Origin: Caldifarciminota bacterium
GTDB lineage: Bacteria > Hydrothermota > Tepidihabitantia > SM23-42
Direction of reading: 5' to 3'
NCBI GenBank assembly: GCA_020349965.1
Contig: CP070705.1
Location: 890,782-948,178 of the forward strand
DNA: 57,397 bases
Part shown: positions 50,238 through 57,397 of the stretch, piece by piece
Numbering within the stretch: position 1 is the first letter of the stretch
Layout of the letters: each line of letters begins with the position of its first letter
The notes under the pieces: generated by a model
Seen by the model: only the letters and a program-made list of their open reading frames with translations
What the model was told of the DNA's origin: nothing
Database searches by the model: none
Position numbers and translations under genes: made by a program

Positions 50238-52779
50238 ACTGCGCAAAAGCTTCCTGGATTTTTTCAAGGAACGGGACCATACTATAGTACCGTCGATGTC
50301 CCTGATCCCGAGGGACGATCCAAGCCTCCTGTTCACAAGCGCCGGAATGGTCCAGTTTAAACCTCTGTGGACTGGCACAACGGCCCTGCCATACCGCCGC
50401 GCTACGAGCGTTCAGAAATGCCTCAGAACCACGGATCTCGATAATGTCGGCAGAACCCGCCGACACCTGACCTTCTTCGAAATGCTCGGAAATTTCTCGT
50501 TTGGTGATTATTTCAAAGAAGACGCAATCGTATGGGCGTGGGAATATCTCACCGAAGTACTGGCAATAAACAAATCAAAACTCTCAGTCTCAGTCTACAC
50601 TGACGATGATGAGGCCTATGACATCTGGCACAAGAAGATCGGGCTCGGGAAAGATTTGATCGTCCGTCTGGGCGATGATCACAATTTCTGGGGACCTGCC
50701 GGCAATTCCGGTCCCTGCGGCCCCTGCTCAGAGATTTTTTACGATCTGGGGAAGGAATTTTCATGCGGAAAGAAATCGTGTGCCCCGGGCTGCGATTGTG
50801 ACCGCTTCCCCGAAATTTGGAACCTCGTCTTTCCACAATTCAACCAGACCGTCTCCGGCGAGAGACAGCCTCTGCAGAACCGAGGAGTCGATACGGGCAT
50901 GGGATTCGAGCGACTGGCTTCGGTTCTTCAAAGGAAGGATTCAAATTTCCAGACCGATCTTTTCGCTCCTATCATCGATGAAATCGCTGAACATACGAAG
51001 ATAAAACACGGCGGGGACCCGGAAACCGACATCGCTGTCAACGTCTTAGCCGACCATATACGTGCTCTCGTCTTCGCGATCGGCGACGGTATCATCCCTT
51101 CGAATGAAGAACGCGGCTATGTGCTGCGCCGGTTATTGCGGCGAGGCGTAAGGCTCTGCAGAAACCTGAAGATCAAGGATTCGTTCCTTTATAAACTTGT
51201 GCCACGGGTCGTCCAAATATATGGACCGGTTTATCATGAGCTGGCCGACCGCAGAGAAGAGATAACCCTGGTGATAAAATCCGAAGAGGAAAGATTCCTC
51301 AGTACTCTGGAAAAAGGACTCATCCAACTCGAAGAATTGTTCAACAAGCAACAAACCATCTCTGGTGAAGATGCGTTCCGGCTCTACGACACTTATGGTT
51401 TCCCCGTTGAACTAACCCAGGAGATCGCCAAGGAGCGGACCATTAAGGTAGATGAGCAAGGATTCATGCGAATGCTCGGGGAGGCCAGAGAGATTTCAAA
51501 GGCAAAAGCAAAATTCATACCCAAGGGTGAATGGAAAGTCTTGAAAGATGGTGTTGGCTCATTCGTAGGCTATGAAAGTACCGATATTGAAACAACAGTA
51601 TTGCGGTATAATGTACACGATCATACGGTCGAACTTGTACTTGCCGAATCGCCTTTTTATGCAGAAGCAGGCGGGCAGGTGGGTGAGCAGGGTCAGATAG
51701 AAGGTCCGAGTTTTAAACTGAAGGTCATCGACACATACTGGTATCAAGGAATGATAGTATGCCACTGCAAACTTACCTCTGGTAAATTGACCTCGGGATC
51801 AGTGCGGGCAATCGTTGACCTGAGCAAAAGGAAGGAGAGCGCACGCGCCCATACCGCGACGCACCTGCTGCATGCCGCACTCCGAGAGACGCTCGGTGAA
51901 CATGCACGGCAGGAAGGTTCTTTTGTCGAACCCGGCAGGTTCCGATTCGACTTCACGCACTTTAAACCGCTCAGCGATGACGAGGTCAACGCCATTGAGG
52001 ATACCGTCAATGAAAAAATCCTTTCCGCAATGCCCGTCGAAAAGTTCTTCACTTCCCTCGATGAAGCGAAGAAGATGGGAGCAATGGCCATCTTCGGAGA
52101 AAAATACGGCGAACGCGTACGTGTTGTCAGAATCGGTGATTTCTCGATCGAACTATGCGGCGGTATTCATCTGGAAAACACTGGCGAAATCGGTTTGTTC
52201 AAGATCGTAGGGCAGGAATCTGCCGCCGCCGGCATAAGAAGGGTGGAGGCAATAGTCGGTCTGCACTCGTTTGAGGAATTCAGGAAAAGCTATGCACAGA
52301 TACAGGAGCTTAACGGCATCTTCGGCACAGATAAAGATCTGCTCCAAAAAGTCCACGATTTCCAAAGCAGAATGCATGAACTGGAAAAGGCCAACCAGGA
52401 TAACTGCCTCCGAATTGCCAGAGTAGAAGCAGCTGAAATGCTTGCCAGGATGAAAAAGGAAAGGAGCCATTTTATCAGCCAGCAATTCGCCGATTACTCG
52501 AGCGATGCAATGCGAGCCATCGCCGATATACTCCGTGAAACGGAGAAGGGTGCGATCGGCATTCTATACCAGGAATCAAGGGGAAAGATCAACTACCTGC
52601 TTTTTGTAGGTCCCGAACTCATCGATAAACACCCGGCAGACAAGCTTGTCAAAGATATTTCAAGGATATTCGGCGGCGGCGGCGGCGGAAGACCGCATCT
52701 TGCCGAGGGAGGCGGAGGCGATCCCAAGAAGATCCAAAAAGTACTCACTTTCCTGAAAGAACTTGCGTCTGCCGGATAA
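50224..52779 (+). CDS. alaS: Alanine-tRNA ligase
   Basis: 851 aa. Class II core 'KCLRTTDLDNVGRTRRHLTFFEMLGNFSFGDYF' region, 'GRTRRHLTF', editing-domain zinc site 'HTATHLLHAAL' and 'ELCGGIHLENTG', and the C-terminal Gly-rich 'GGGGGGRPHLAEGGG' that is a normal part of the C-Ala domain. Attaches alanine to tRNA-Ala. Starts inside the end of recX, so recA, recX and alaS form one unit. Confidence 0.99.
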   Translation: MKSAELRKSFLDFFKERDHTIVPSMSLIPRDDPSLLFTSAGMVQFKPLWTGTTALPYRRATSVQKCLRTTDLDNVGRTRRHLTFFEMLGNFSFGDYFKEDAIVWAWEYLTEVLAINKSKLSVSVYTDDDEAYDIWHKKIGLGKDLIVRLGDDHNFWGPAGNSGPCGPCSEIFYDLGKEFSCGKKSCAPGCDCDRFPEIWNLVFPQFNQTVSGERQPLQNRGVDTGMGFERLASVLQRKDSNFQTDLFAPIIDEIAEHTKIKHGGDPETDIAVNVLADHIRALVFAIGDGIIPSNEERGYVLRRLLRRGVRLCRNLKIKDSFLYKLVPRVVQIYGPVYHELADRREEITLVIKSEEERFLSTLEKGLIQLEELFNKQQTISGEDAFRLYDTYGFPVELTQEIAKERTIKVDEQGFMRMLGEAREISKAKAKFIPKGEWKVLKDGVGSFVGYESTDIETTVLRYNVHDHTVELVLAESPFYAEAGGQVGEQGQIEGPSFKLKVIDTYWYQGMIVCHCKLTSGKLTSGSVRAIVDLSKRKESARAHTATHLLHAALRETLGEHARQEGSFVEPGRFRFDFTHFKPLSDDEVNAIEDTVNEKILSAMPVEKFFTSLDEAKKMGAMAIFGEKYGERVRVVRIGDFSIELCGGIHLENTGEIGLFKIVGQESAAAGIRRVEAIVGLHSFEEFRKSYAQIQELNGIFGTDKDLLQKVHDFQSRMHELEKANQDNCLRIARVEAAEMLARMKKERSHFISQQFADYSSDAMRAIADILRETEKGAIGILYQESRGKINYLLFVGPELIDKHPADKLVKDISRIFGGGGGGRPHLAEGGGGDPKKIQKVLTFLKELASAG

Positions 52780-52875
52780 GACCCTGGCAGATGCATAATA
52801 CCTTCAAAGAGAAATTTCCGTTGATACTTGAAATCAGGCTCTATTTGTATAGAATCGTATAAAAGGAGGACGGAC

Positions 52876-53394
52876 ATGAAAAGGTTGAGTATCATTCTGC
52901 TTCTTCTGTTGATGGTCGGGCTTGGTGAAGCTGCCCTTCGCAAGAGTTCCAGGAGACCATTCATCGAACTGGGACCGAAAGCAAGCCTCTATATTGGAAG
53001 CGTTGGACTCGGGCTTGGTGCCGAGGTGGTGGTCAATCCACTGAGGAACATAGGATTACGCATGGACATCGCTGAACTGTACTTTGGTGATCGCGATGGC
53101 GACGGAGAGGGGGATACGCAATTCTACTTCAACCTGCGCAATCTAACGGTCGATGGAATCCTGTATATTCCGATGAGCGGGATCAAACCCTATGCCTTCT
53201 TTGGCATTGGCGTAGCAGCAGATGGACGTACTGATTTCGATTTTCGCAGCGGGATGGGATTTAATTATTCTGTGACCTCGGGCACCGATCTGTTCTTTGA
53301 ACCCGGGATCATTGTTTCCTACAACAGCGCACGCGATGAAACCGACGTGTGGTTCCGTTTTTCCTTCGGAGGACGATTAGGTATCATTAGATGA
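52876..53394 (+). CDS. Small outer-membrane beta-barrel protein
   Basis: 172 aa. Signal sequence (MKRLSIILLLLLMVGLGEA), then alternating beta strands in an OmpW/OmpA-like small-barrel pattern ('ASLYIGSVGLGLGAEVVVNP', 'IKPYAFFGIGVAADGRTDFDF'). Asp-rich turn 'YFGDRDGDGEGDTQ' looks calcium-binding-like. The start is fixed by AAGGAGG and the signal peptide. The stop overlaps thi4 by 4 nt. Function unknown. Confidence 0.85.
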   Translation: MKRLSIILLLLLMVGLGEAALRKSSRRPFIELGPKASLYIGSVGLGLGAEVVVNPLRNIGLRMDIAELYFGDRDGDGEGDTQFYFNLRNLTVDGILYIPMSGIKPYAFFGIGVAADGRTDFDFRSGMGFNYSVTSGTDLFFEPGIIVSYNSARDETDVWFRFSFGGRLGIIR

Positions 53395-54161
53395 TCGAAG
53401 AAACAATTATCTCAAAAGCGATAATCGAATCGTACCTTCATGAACTGATCGATTCCGTAGAAAGCGAAATCATTGTCGGAGGCGGCGGACCATCCGGATT
53501 GTGTGCGGCGTACTATCTGGCAAAAAGAGGACTCAAAGTCGTGCTCTTTGAAAGAGCACTCAAGCTCGGCGGCGGAATGCCCGGCGGCGGTATCATGTTC
53601 AATCGTATCGTGGTCCAGGAAGAGGCGCGCGATATGCTTGCAGAATTCGACATCCGTTGTCAAGAATACAAGAAAGGTTATTTCGTGGCCAACTCACTTG
53701 AAGCATCGGCAGCCCTCACTGATAAAGCATTGAAGGCAGGAGCAAGGATATTTAACCTGATAACGATAGAAGATGTTATCGTACGCGAGCAACAGGTTGC
53801 CGGAGTCGTCATAAACTGGACGAGCGCTGAAATGGCAAAACTCCACATCGATCCGATTTCATTCAAATCGAAGGTGGTAATCGATGCCACGGGACATCCG
53901 TGTGAAATAACGCGCATCGTGGAGAAGAAGAGCGGCGGCAGGCTGGACACGCCGTCGGGAAAGATCGAGGGCGAAAAGTCTATGTGGGCCGACGTTGCCG
54001 AGCAGTTCACGATAGACAACACCAAAGAGGTCTTCCCCAATCTATACGTATGCGGTATGGCATCAAACGCTGTGTTCGGCGGGCCGCGGATGGGTCCGAT
54101 CTTTGGCGGCATGCTCCTCTCAGGCAAGAAAGTCGCCGAACTCATCGCCCACAAGATGTAG
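53391..54161 (+). CDS. Thi4-type thiazole synthase, sulfide-dependent form
   Basis: 256 aa. FAD/NAD-type 'EIIVGGGGPSGLCAAYYLAKRG', 'LGGGMPGGGIMFN', and C-terminal 'VCGMASNAVFGGPRMGPIFGGMLLSG' (split) typical of Thi4. In the loop where yeast THI4 has its sacrificial Cys (SCMDP), this protein has His152 (HIDP), as in archaeal enzymes that use free sulfide catalytically. It makes the ADP-thiazole precursor of thiamine from NAD and glycine. Overlaps the barrel gene by 4 nt. Confidence 0.92.
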   Translation: MIEETIISKAIIESYLHELIDSVESEIIVGGGGPSGLCAAYYLAKRGLKVVLFERALKLGGGMPGGGIMFNRIVVQEEARDMLAEFDIRCQEYKKGYFVANSLEASAALTDKALKAGARIFNLITIEDVIVREQQVAGVVINWTSAEMAKLHIDPISFKSKVVIDATGHPCEITRIVEKKSGGRLDTPSGKIEGEKSMWADVAEQFTIDNTKEVFPNLYVCGMASNAVFGGPRMGPIFGGMLLSGKKVAELIAHKM

Positions 54162-54182
54162 TCAGCAACCGCCGCCTCAGCT

Positions 54183-55406
54183 TTGATCAACCCTGCACTC
54201 ATTCCCCAAAAATCGAAACGCGCCCTTAAGAATTACCTAAATAATCTCCGTCTATTCTCACGGAACGCACGTTTATTTCTACTCGCAACGTTCTTCTGGG
54301 GAATGGGATTTTCAGGATTCATGCTGCTTTTCAATCTCTACCTCAAGGAACTAGGCTATGCTGAAGGTAACATCGGGAACATAATTTCACTTTCCACCCT
54401 CGGAATGGTGATGATGGCTATCCCTGCTTCCGTCGTGCTACGCAGATTTCCCATCAAGCCGATTCTCTTGGCAATCACACCGATTGCGGTCCTGTCGTAC
54501 GCCGTTCAGGTAACATCTGAATATTACCCGATCATTCTCACTGGCGGGTTCTTCGCTGGCATGGCGGGTGTATTCTCCAGGGTCGCCGCTGCGCCATTTT
54601 TCATGCGCAATAGTACGATCAAAGAGAGACCGTACCTTTTCAGCATGTGGTTTGCCCTCATGCTCTTTGCCGGCATAATCGGCAACTTGCTTGGCGGATT
54701 CCTGCCTGGTTTTATTAAGCAATCGGGGCTGGCCCCGCATCTAGCATACCGTTACACACTCTTGATATTCAGCGGACTTGTACTTGCGGCCCTCATCCCC
54801 ATTTCATTGATCAAACAGAAGCCAGCACGGCGGGTCGAACGGATGAGAATACATTCCAGCCGGATGATCGCGAAGTTGTTCTTTCCAAATCTTGTCGTCG
54901 GCATCGGCGCCGGCCTCAGCATACCGTTCTTCAACCTGTATTTTAAGAACGTATTCAGCGCAACCGATTCTTTGATCGGGATTTTCTACAGTATGCAGCA
55001 GTTCTTAATGATCACCGGGCTCCTGGTTGCGCCCGTGATCGCCGAGCGCATCGGAAAAATACGAACGGTCGTGCTGTCGCAAATCATCTCAATACCCTTC
55101 TTGATCATCCTTGGCATTACAAACAACCTTTCGCTCGCGGTCCTTGGCTTCCTGACCCGTGCAGCATTCATGAATATGGCTCAACCGCTCTATACGAATT
55201 TTGCCATGGAGAAAGTCAATCATGACGAACAACCGCTCACAAATGCACTCTTGACCGTGGCATTTACGGCAGGATGGGGGGCGAGCGCGAATCTGGGTGG
55301 ATATCTCATCGAATTCTTCGGGTATGCCGCTCCTTTCCTTGCAACAAGCGCCCTCTACCTTATCTCGACAGGTATGACTTATGCGCTGTTCAGACACGAA
55401 AAATAA
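54183..55406 (+). CDS. MFS transporter
   Basis: 407 aa, about 12 membrane helices. 'LLATFFWGMGFSGFMLLFNLYLKELGYAEGNIGNI' region at the N-terminus and 'RRFPIKPIL' between helices 2 and 3 fit the major facilitator family. Substrate unknown. A TTG start with no clear ribosome binding site; a later start would lose the first helix. The stop codon is immediately followed by the inverted-repeat element at 55407. Following thi4, a role in thiamine-precursor transport is only a guess. Confidence 0.85.
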   Translation: MINPALIPQKSKRALKNYLNNLRLFSRNARLFLLATFFWGMGFSGFMLLFNLYLKELGYAEGNIGNIISLSTLGMVMMAIPASVVLRRFPIKPILLAITPIAVLSYAVQVTSEYYPIILTGGFFAGMAGVFSRVAAAPFFMRNSTIKERPYLFSMWFALMLFAGIIGNLLGGFLPGFIKQSGLAPHLAYRYTLLIFSGLVLAALIPISLIKQKPARRVERMRIHSSRMIAKLFFPNLVVGIGAGLSIPFFNLYFKNVFSATDSLIGIFYSMQQFLMITGLLVAPVIAERIGKIRTVVLSQIISIPFLIILGITNNLSLAVLGFLTRAAFMNMAQPLYTNFAMEKVNHDEQPLTNALLTVAFTAGWGASANLGGYLIEFFGYAAPFLATSALYLISTGMTYALFRHEK

Positions 55407-55520
55407 GGGGACGGGCTACTTTTCTCTTCTCGACATAACTCATCACGGCTGATTCATTTAAGTAGAATTTCAATTACTAAAGGGAGCAGGATCCTGCTCT
55501 AAGAAAAGTAGCCTGTCCCC
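55407..55520. repeat. Short inverted-repeat (REP/MITE-like) element, copy 1
   Basis: Ends are GGGGACGGGCTACTTTTCT and AGAAAAGTAGCCTGTCCCC, a 19-bp terminal inverted repeat with one mismatch. The centre holds the perfect 16-bp palindrome GAGCAGGATCCTGCTC. No coding capacity. The same ends occur at 57124-57248. Such ends resemble short non-autonomous elements mobilised by Y1-type transposases, though no transposase is in the window. Confidence 0.8.
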
Positions 55521-55528
55521 ATTTCTTA

Positions 55529-55557
55529 TTGACTCGCTGCCCCTGAGCCCGTATAAT
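55529..55557 (+). promoter_or_regulatory. Promoter of the GNAT-nitrilase fusion
   Basis: TTGACT, 17-nt spacer (the only one not 16), TATAAT, then 8 nt to the ATG. It lies just outside the repeat element. Confidence 0.78.
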
Positions 55558-55565
55558 AATTTACA

Positions 55566-57119
55566 ATGAAAGATGTAGACATAAAGCAATTTGAGAAGAA
55601 GATAAAATTGCGCCAACTCAATCAGGGTGATTACGAAGCGGTGATCGGTCTCCAGCGAAAATGCTTCCCCGGAATGAAAACATGGACCCGTGAACAGTTC
55701 GAGAGCCTTATCTCTATCTTTCCTGAAGGTCAGCTCTGCATTGTTCTGCGCAAGAAGGTAATTGCTTCGTGCAGCAGCCTCATAGTGGATTTCGATGAAT
55801 ACCACGACACACACACATGGCGCGACATCACCGGGCAAGGATACGCAACGACGCACGATCCGCACGGAGATACGCTGTACGGTATCGAGATAATGGTCGA
55901 TCCTGAATTCAGGGGTTACAAACTAAGCCGCAGACTTTATGACGAACGCAAGAAACTCGCCGGCAAGATCAATTTGAGAAGGATCATCTTGGGCGGACGC
56001 ATCCCCGGATATCACAAGCACGCGAATAAAATATCGGCACGGAAATATGTCGAAAAGGTGCTTGACAAAGTAATATATGACCCGGTACTGACAGCACAGC
56101 TGGCCAATGGCTTTGTTCTGAAAAGGCTCATACCCGATTATCTTCCGGGAGACAAGGAATCGCGCGGGTATGCTACACTTCTCGAATGGACGAACATCGA
56201 CTACATTCCCGCGCCAGAAGTAGCACTCGCACCGCTCTACGTTAGGGTCTGTGCTGTACAGTACATGATGCGCATGGTCGAAGATTTCGATGATTTTGCC
56301 GATCACTGTACGTATTTCGTCGACGTCGCATCTGATTATAAATGTGATTTCATCATGTTCCCGGAGATGTTCACTTCGCAACTCCTTTCTTTTTTGAAGA
56401 TCAAACGTCCGGGCAAGGCCATGCGCGCCCTTTCCGAATTCACGCCTCGCTATCTCGATCTTTTCACAAAGCTGGCGATAAAGCACAACATAAACATAAT
56501 AGGAGGATCGCACTTCGCCATTGAGGATGACGGGCTGTACAATATATCCTTTCTTTTCCGCCGCGATGGCACAATCGGGAAACAGTACAAAATACATATC
56601 ACCCCTAGCGAGCGCCGCTGGTGGGGTGTGAAACCCGGCCGCAAGGTAGAGGTTTTTGACACGGACAAAGGCAAAATCGCAATCCTTGTCTGTTATGACA
56701 TCGAATTCCCGGAGCTGTCCCGAATAGCCGTACGCAAAGGAGCCAACTTGATATTCGTCCCTTTCAACACCGATGAGCGTAGAGCCTACCTGCGCATCCG
56801 ATACTGCGCGCACGCACGCTGCATCGAGAATGGAATATACGTGGTGATCGCCGGTTGCGTCGGTAACTTACCAACGGTCAAGAACCTCGATATCCATTAT
56901 GCGCAATCAGCCATTCTAACACCGAGCGACATTCCTTTCCAGCGCGATGGAGTCGCTGCCGAGTGCGCACCCAACATCGAAACGATGATCTTCCAGGATT
57001 TGGATCTGAAACTCCTCAAGAAACACCGATCTGATGGAAGCGTTCTTACCTGGCAAGACCGCCGGTCTGACCTTTATCAGATAAGTTACAAAGAAGAAGA
57101 AAAAGACGAAATCTTCTAA
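55566..57119 (+). CDS. Fused GNAT acetyltransferase - nitrilase-family amidohydrolase
   Basis: 517 aa. Residues about 15-210 form a GNAT domain ('YGIEIMVDPEFRGYKLSRRLYDERKKLA' region, acetyl-CoA motif RGYKLSRRL). Residues about 225-500 form a nitrilase-superfamily domain with the catalytic triad Glu267 (FPEMF), Lys342 (GKQYKIH) and Cys376 (VCYDIEFPEL). The fusion is a known bacterial arrangement of uncertain substrate; it may acylate and hydrolyse amides. The promoter gives a leader of 1-2 nt. The gene is flanked on both sides by the same inverted-repeat element. Confidence 0.93.
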   Translation: MKDVDIKQFEKKIKLRQLNQGDYEAVIGLQRKCFPGMKTWTREQFESLISIFPEGQLCIVLRKKVIASCSSLIVDFDEYHDTHTWRDITGQGYATTHDPHGDTLYGIEIMVDPEFRGYKLSRRLYDERKKLAGKINLRRIILGGRIPGYHKHANKISARKYVEKVLDKVIYDPVLTAQLANGFVLKRLIPDYLPGDKESRGYATLLEWTNIDYIPAPEVALAPLYVRVCAVQYMMRMVEDFDDFADHCTYFVDVASDYKCDFIMFPEMFTSQLLSFLKIKRPGKAMRALSEFTPRYLDLFTKLAIKHNINIIGGSHFAIEDDGLYNISFLFRRDGTIGKQYKIHITPSERRWWGVKPGRKVEVFDTDKGKIAILVCYDIEFPELSRIAVRKGANLIFVPFNTDERRAYLRIRYCAHARCIENGIYVVIAGCVGNLPTVKNLDIHYAQSAILTPSDIPFQRDGVAAECAPNIETMIFQDLDLKLLKKHRSDGSVLTWQDRRSDLYQISYKEEEKDEIF

Positions 57120-57123
57120 CGAC

Positions 57124-57248
57124 AAAGGGGACAGGCTACTTTATCTCGCGTGTCATAATCAACTCAAAAGCTGCTTTAATCTTAGAGTGCCTTAACAAAA
57201 TTGGGTGATTAGATAGCAGGTAAGTAGAAAAAGTAGCCTGTCCCCTTT
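57124..57248. repeat. Short inverted-repeat (REP/MITE-like) element, copy 2
   Basis: AAAGGGGACAGGCTACTTT at the left and AAAGTAGCCTGTCCCCTTT at the right: a perfect 19-bp terminal inverted repeat. The interior differs from copy 1. It lies between the GNAT-nitrilase stop and the 5S rRNA 3' end and could also act as a bidirectional transcription barrier. Confidence 0.83.
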
Positions 57249-57254
57249 TTAGCG

Positions 57255-57265
57255 GCAAAAAAAGA
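57255..57265 (-). terminator. Terminator tract after 5S rRNA
   Basis: On the minus strand the 5S 3' end is followed by TCTTTTTTTG; the terminal 5S helix plus this T-run can act as an intrinsic terminator for the rrn operon. Confidence 0.5.
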
Positions 57266-57381
57266 CCCGGCAGCGACCTACTCTTCCATGCCGTCACCAG
57301 CATAGTACCATCGGCCCTGATGGGCTTAACTTCTCTGTTCGGAATGGGTAGAGGTGTTTCCCCATCGGTAATGCTACCGGG
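57266..57381 (-). rRNA. rrf: 5S ribosomal RNA
   Basis: The minus strand reads CCCGGTAGCATTACCGATGG at its 5' side. It contains the conserved 'CCCATTCCGAACAGAGAAGT' stretch and 'GGTACTATGCTGGTGACGGC', and ends in complementary GCTGCCGGG. Length about 116 nt. As the usual last gene of an rrn operon, 23S rRNA is expected just beyond the right edge, on the minus strand. Confidence 0.96.
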
Positions 57382-57397
57382 AATTGTGAGGGAACAG

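Noticed and set aside
52670-52730. GGC-repeat tract as a microsatellite
   Set aside because: It encodes the glycine-rich segment normal in the C-terminal domain of alanyl-tRNA synthetase.
55484-55499. GAGCAGGATCCTGCTC as an independent regulatory palindrome
   Set aside because: It lies inside the short inverted-repeat element and is most simply part of its folded structure.
1-57397. CRISPR arrays, prophage or full insertion sequences
   Set aside because: No regularly spaced direct repeats, phage structural genes, integrases or transposase genes were seen anywhere in the window.

Overview
The window is a gene-dense chromosomal segment of a Gram-negative-type bacterium that is not a familiar model. 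It has OmpA-type and other outer-membrane barrels, lipoproteins, a Wzx/Wzy/Wzz surface-polysaccharide locus, MglA/MglB, a bactofilin, RnfB-like electron transfer, and secreted proteins with a C-terminal 'Gly-Arg-x-Val ... Gly-Ile-Tyr' sorting-type domain (type IX secretion-like). This mix suggests an uncultured FCB-like or WOR-3/TA06-like candidate phylum. That placement is inference; no 16S rRNA lies in the window. A perfect parS centromere site (12670-12685) suggests the region may be near the replication origin.

Layout. 1-2135: a CcdA-type membrane oxidoreductase carrying two thioredoxin-fold domains, a small anchored protein, and tRNA-Lys. 2475-5991: a dTDP-rhamnose operon (rmlD-rmlA-rmlC-rmlB, minus strand). 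6006-9274: asnA facing an OmpA-family porin-like protein across a shared terminator. 9450-9890: an ArsR-type regulator bracketed by two nearly identical operator-like palindromes. 9907-11334: a secreted propeller-type protein. 18277 down to 11339 (minus strand): a likely operon mglB-mglA-Zn ribbon-dnaE-barrel-parS-thioredoxin-TlpA-OsmC.

18341-34251 is the surface-polysaccharide locus. The minus-strand arm has a WbpB/WlbA-type dehydrogenase, WbpD-type acetyltransferase, WbpE-type aminotransferase and glycosyltransferases. The plus-strand arm has a glycosidase-like exported protein, wzz, wzx, wzy, glycosyltransferases and a WbpG-like amidotransferase. Together they predict a glycan containing a diacetamido (possibly amidinated) uronic acid. 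Rhamnose would come from the rml operon.

34244-40349: a secreted M1 aminopeptidase, agmatinase, a polyferredoxin-like RnfB and two lipoproteins. 44738 down to 40365: scpB, a QueG-like protein, DUF4416, queD, queC and a pyrimidine-nucleoside phosphorylase. 44856-48470: tRNA-Glu, bactofilin, a metallo-beta-lactamase-fold hydrolase, purQ and an HcnA/HcnB-like pair. 48495-55406: recA, recX, alaS, a barrel protein, a Thi4-type thiazole synthase and an MFS transporter. 55407-57248: a GNAT-nitrilase fusion flanked by two short inverted-repeat elements. The window ends with a 5S rRNA on the minus strand, presumably the tail of an rrn operon.

The most unusual structural signal is promoter and start architecture. 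I could read about twenty near-consensus TTGACW / TATAAT promoters. Nearly all have a spacer of exactly 16 nt, and about half sit so close to the start codon that the mRNA would be leaderless or have only 1-3 leader bases. Other genes have ordinary leaders with AGGAGG-type ribosome binding sites. Two families of short non-coding repeats are also present. No CRISPR array, prophage or complete insertion sequence was seen.
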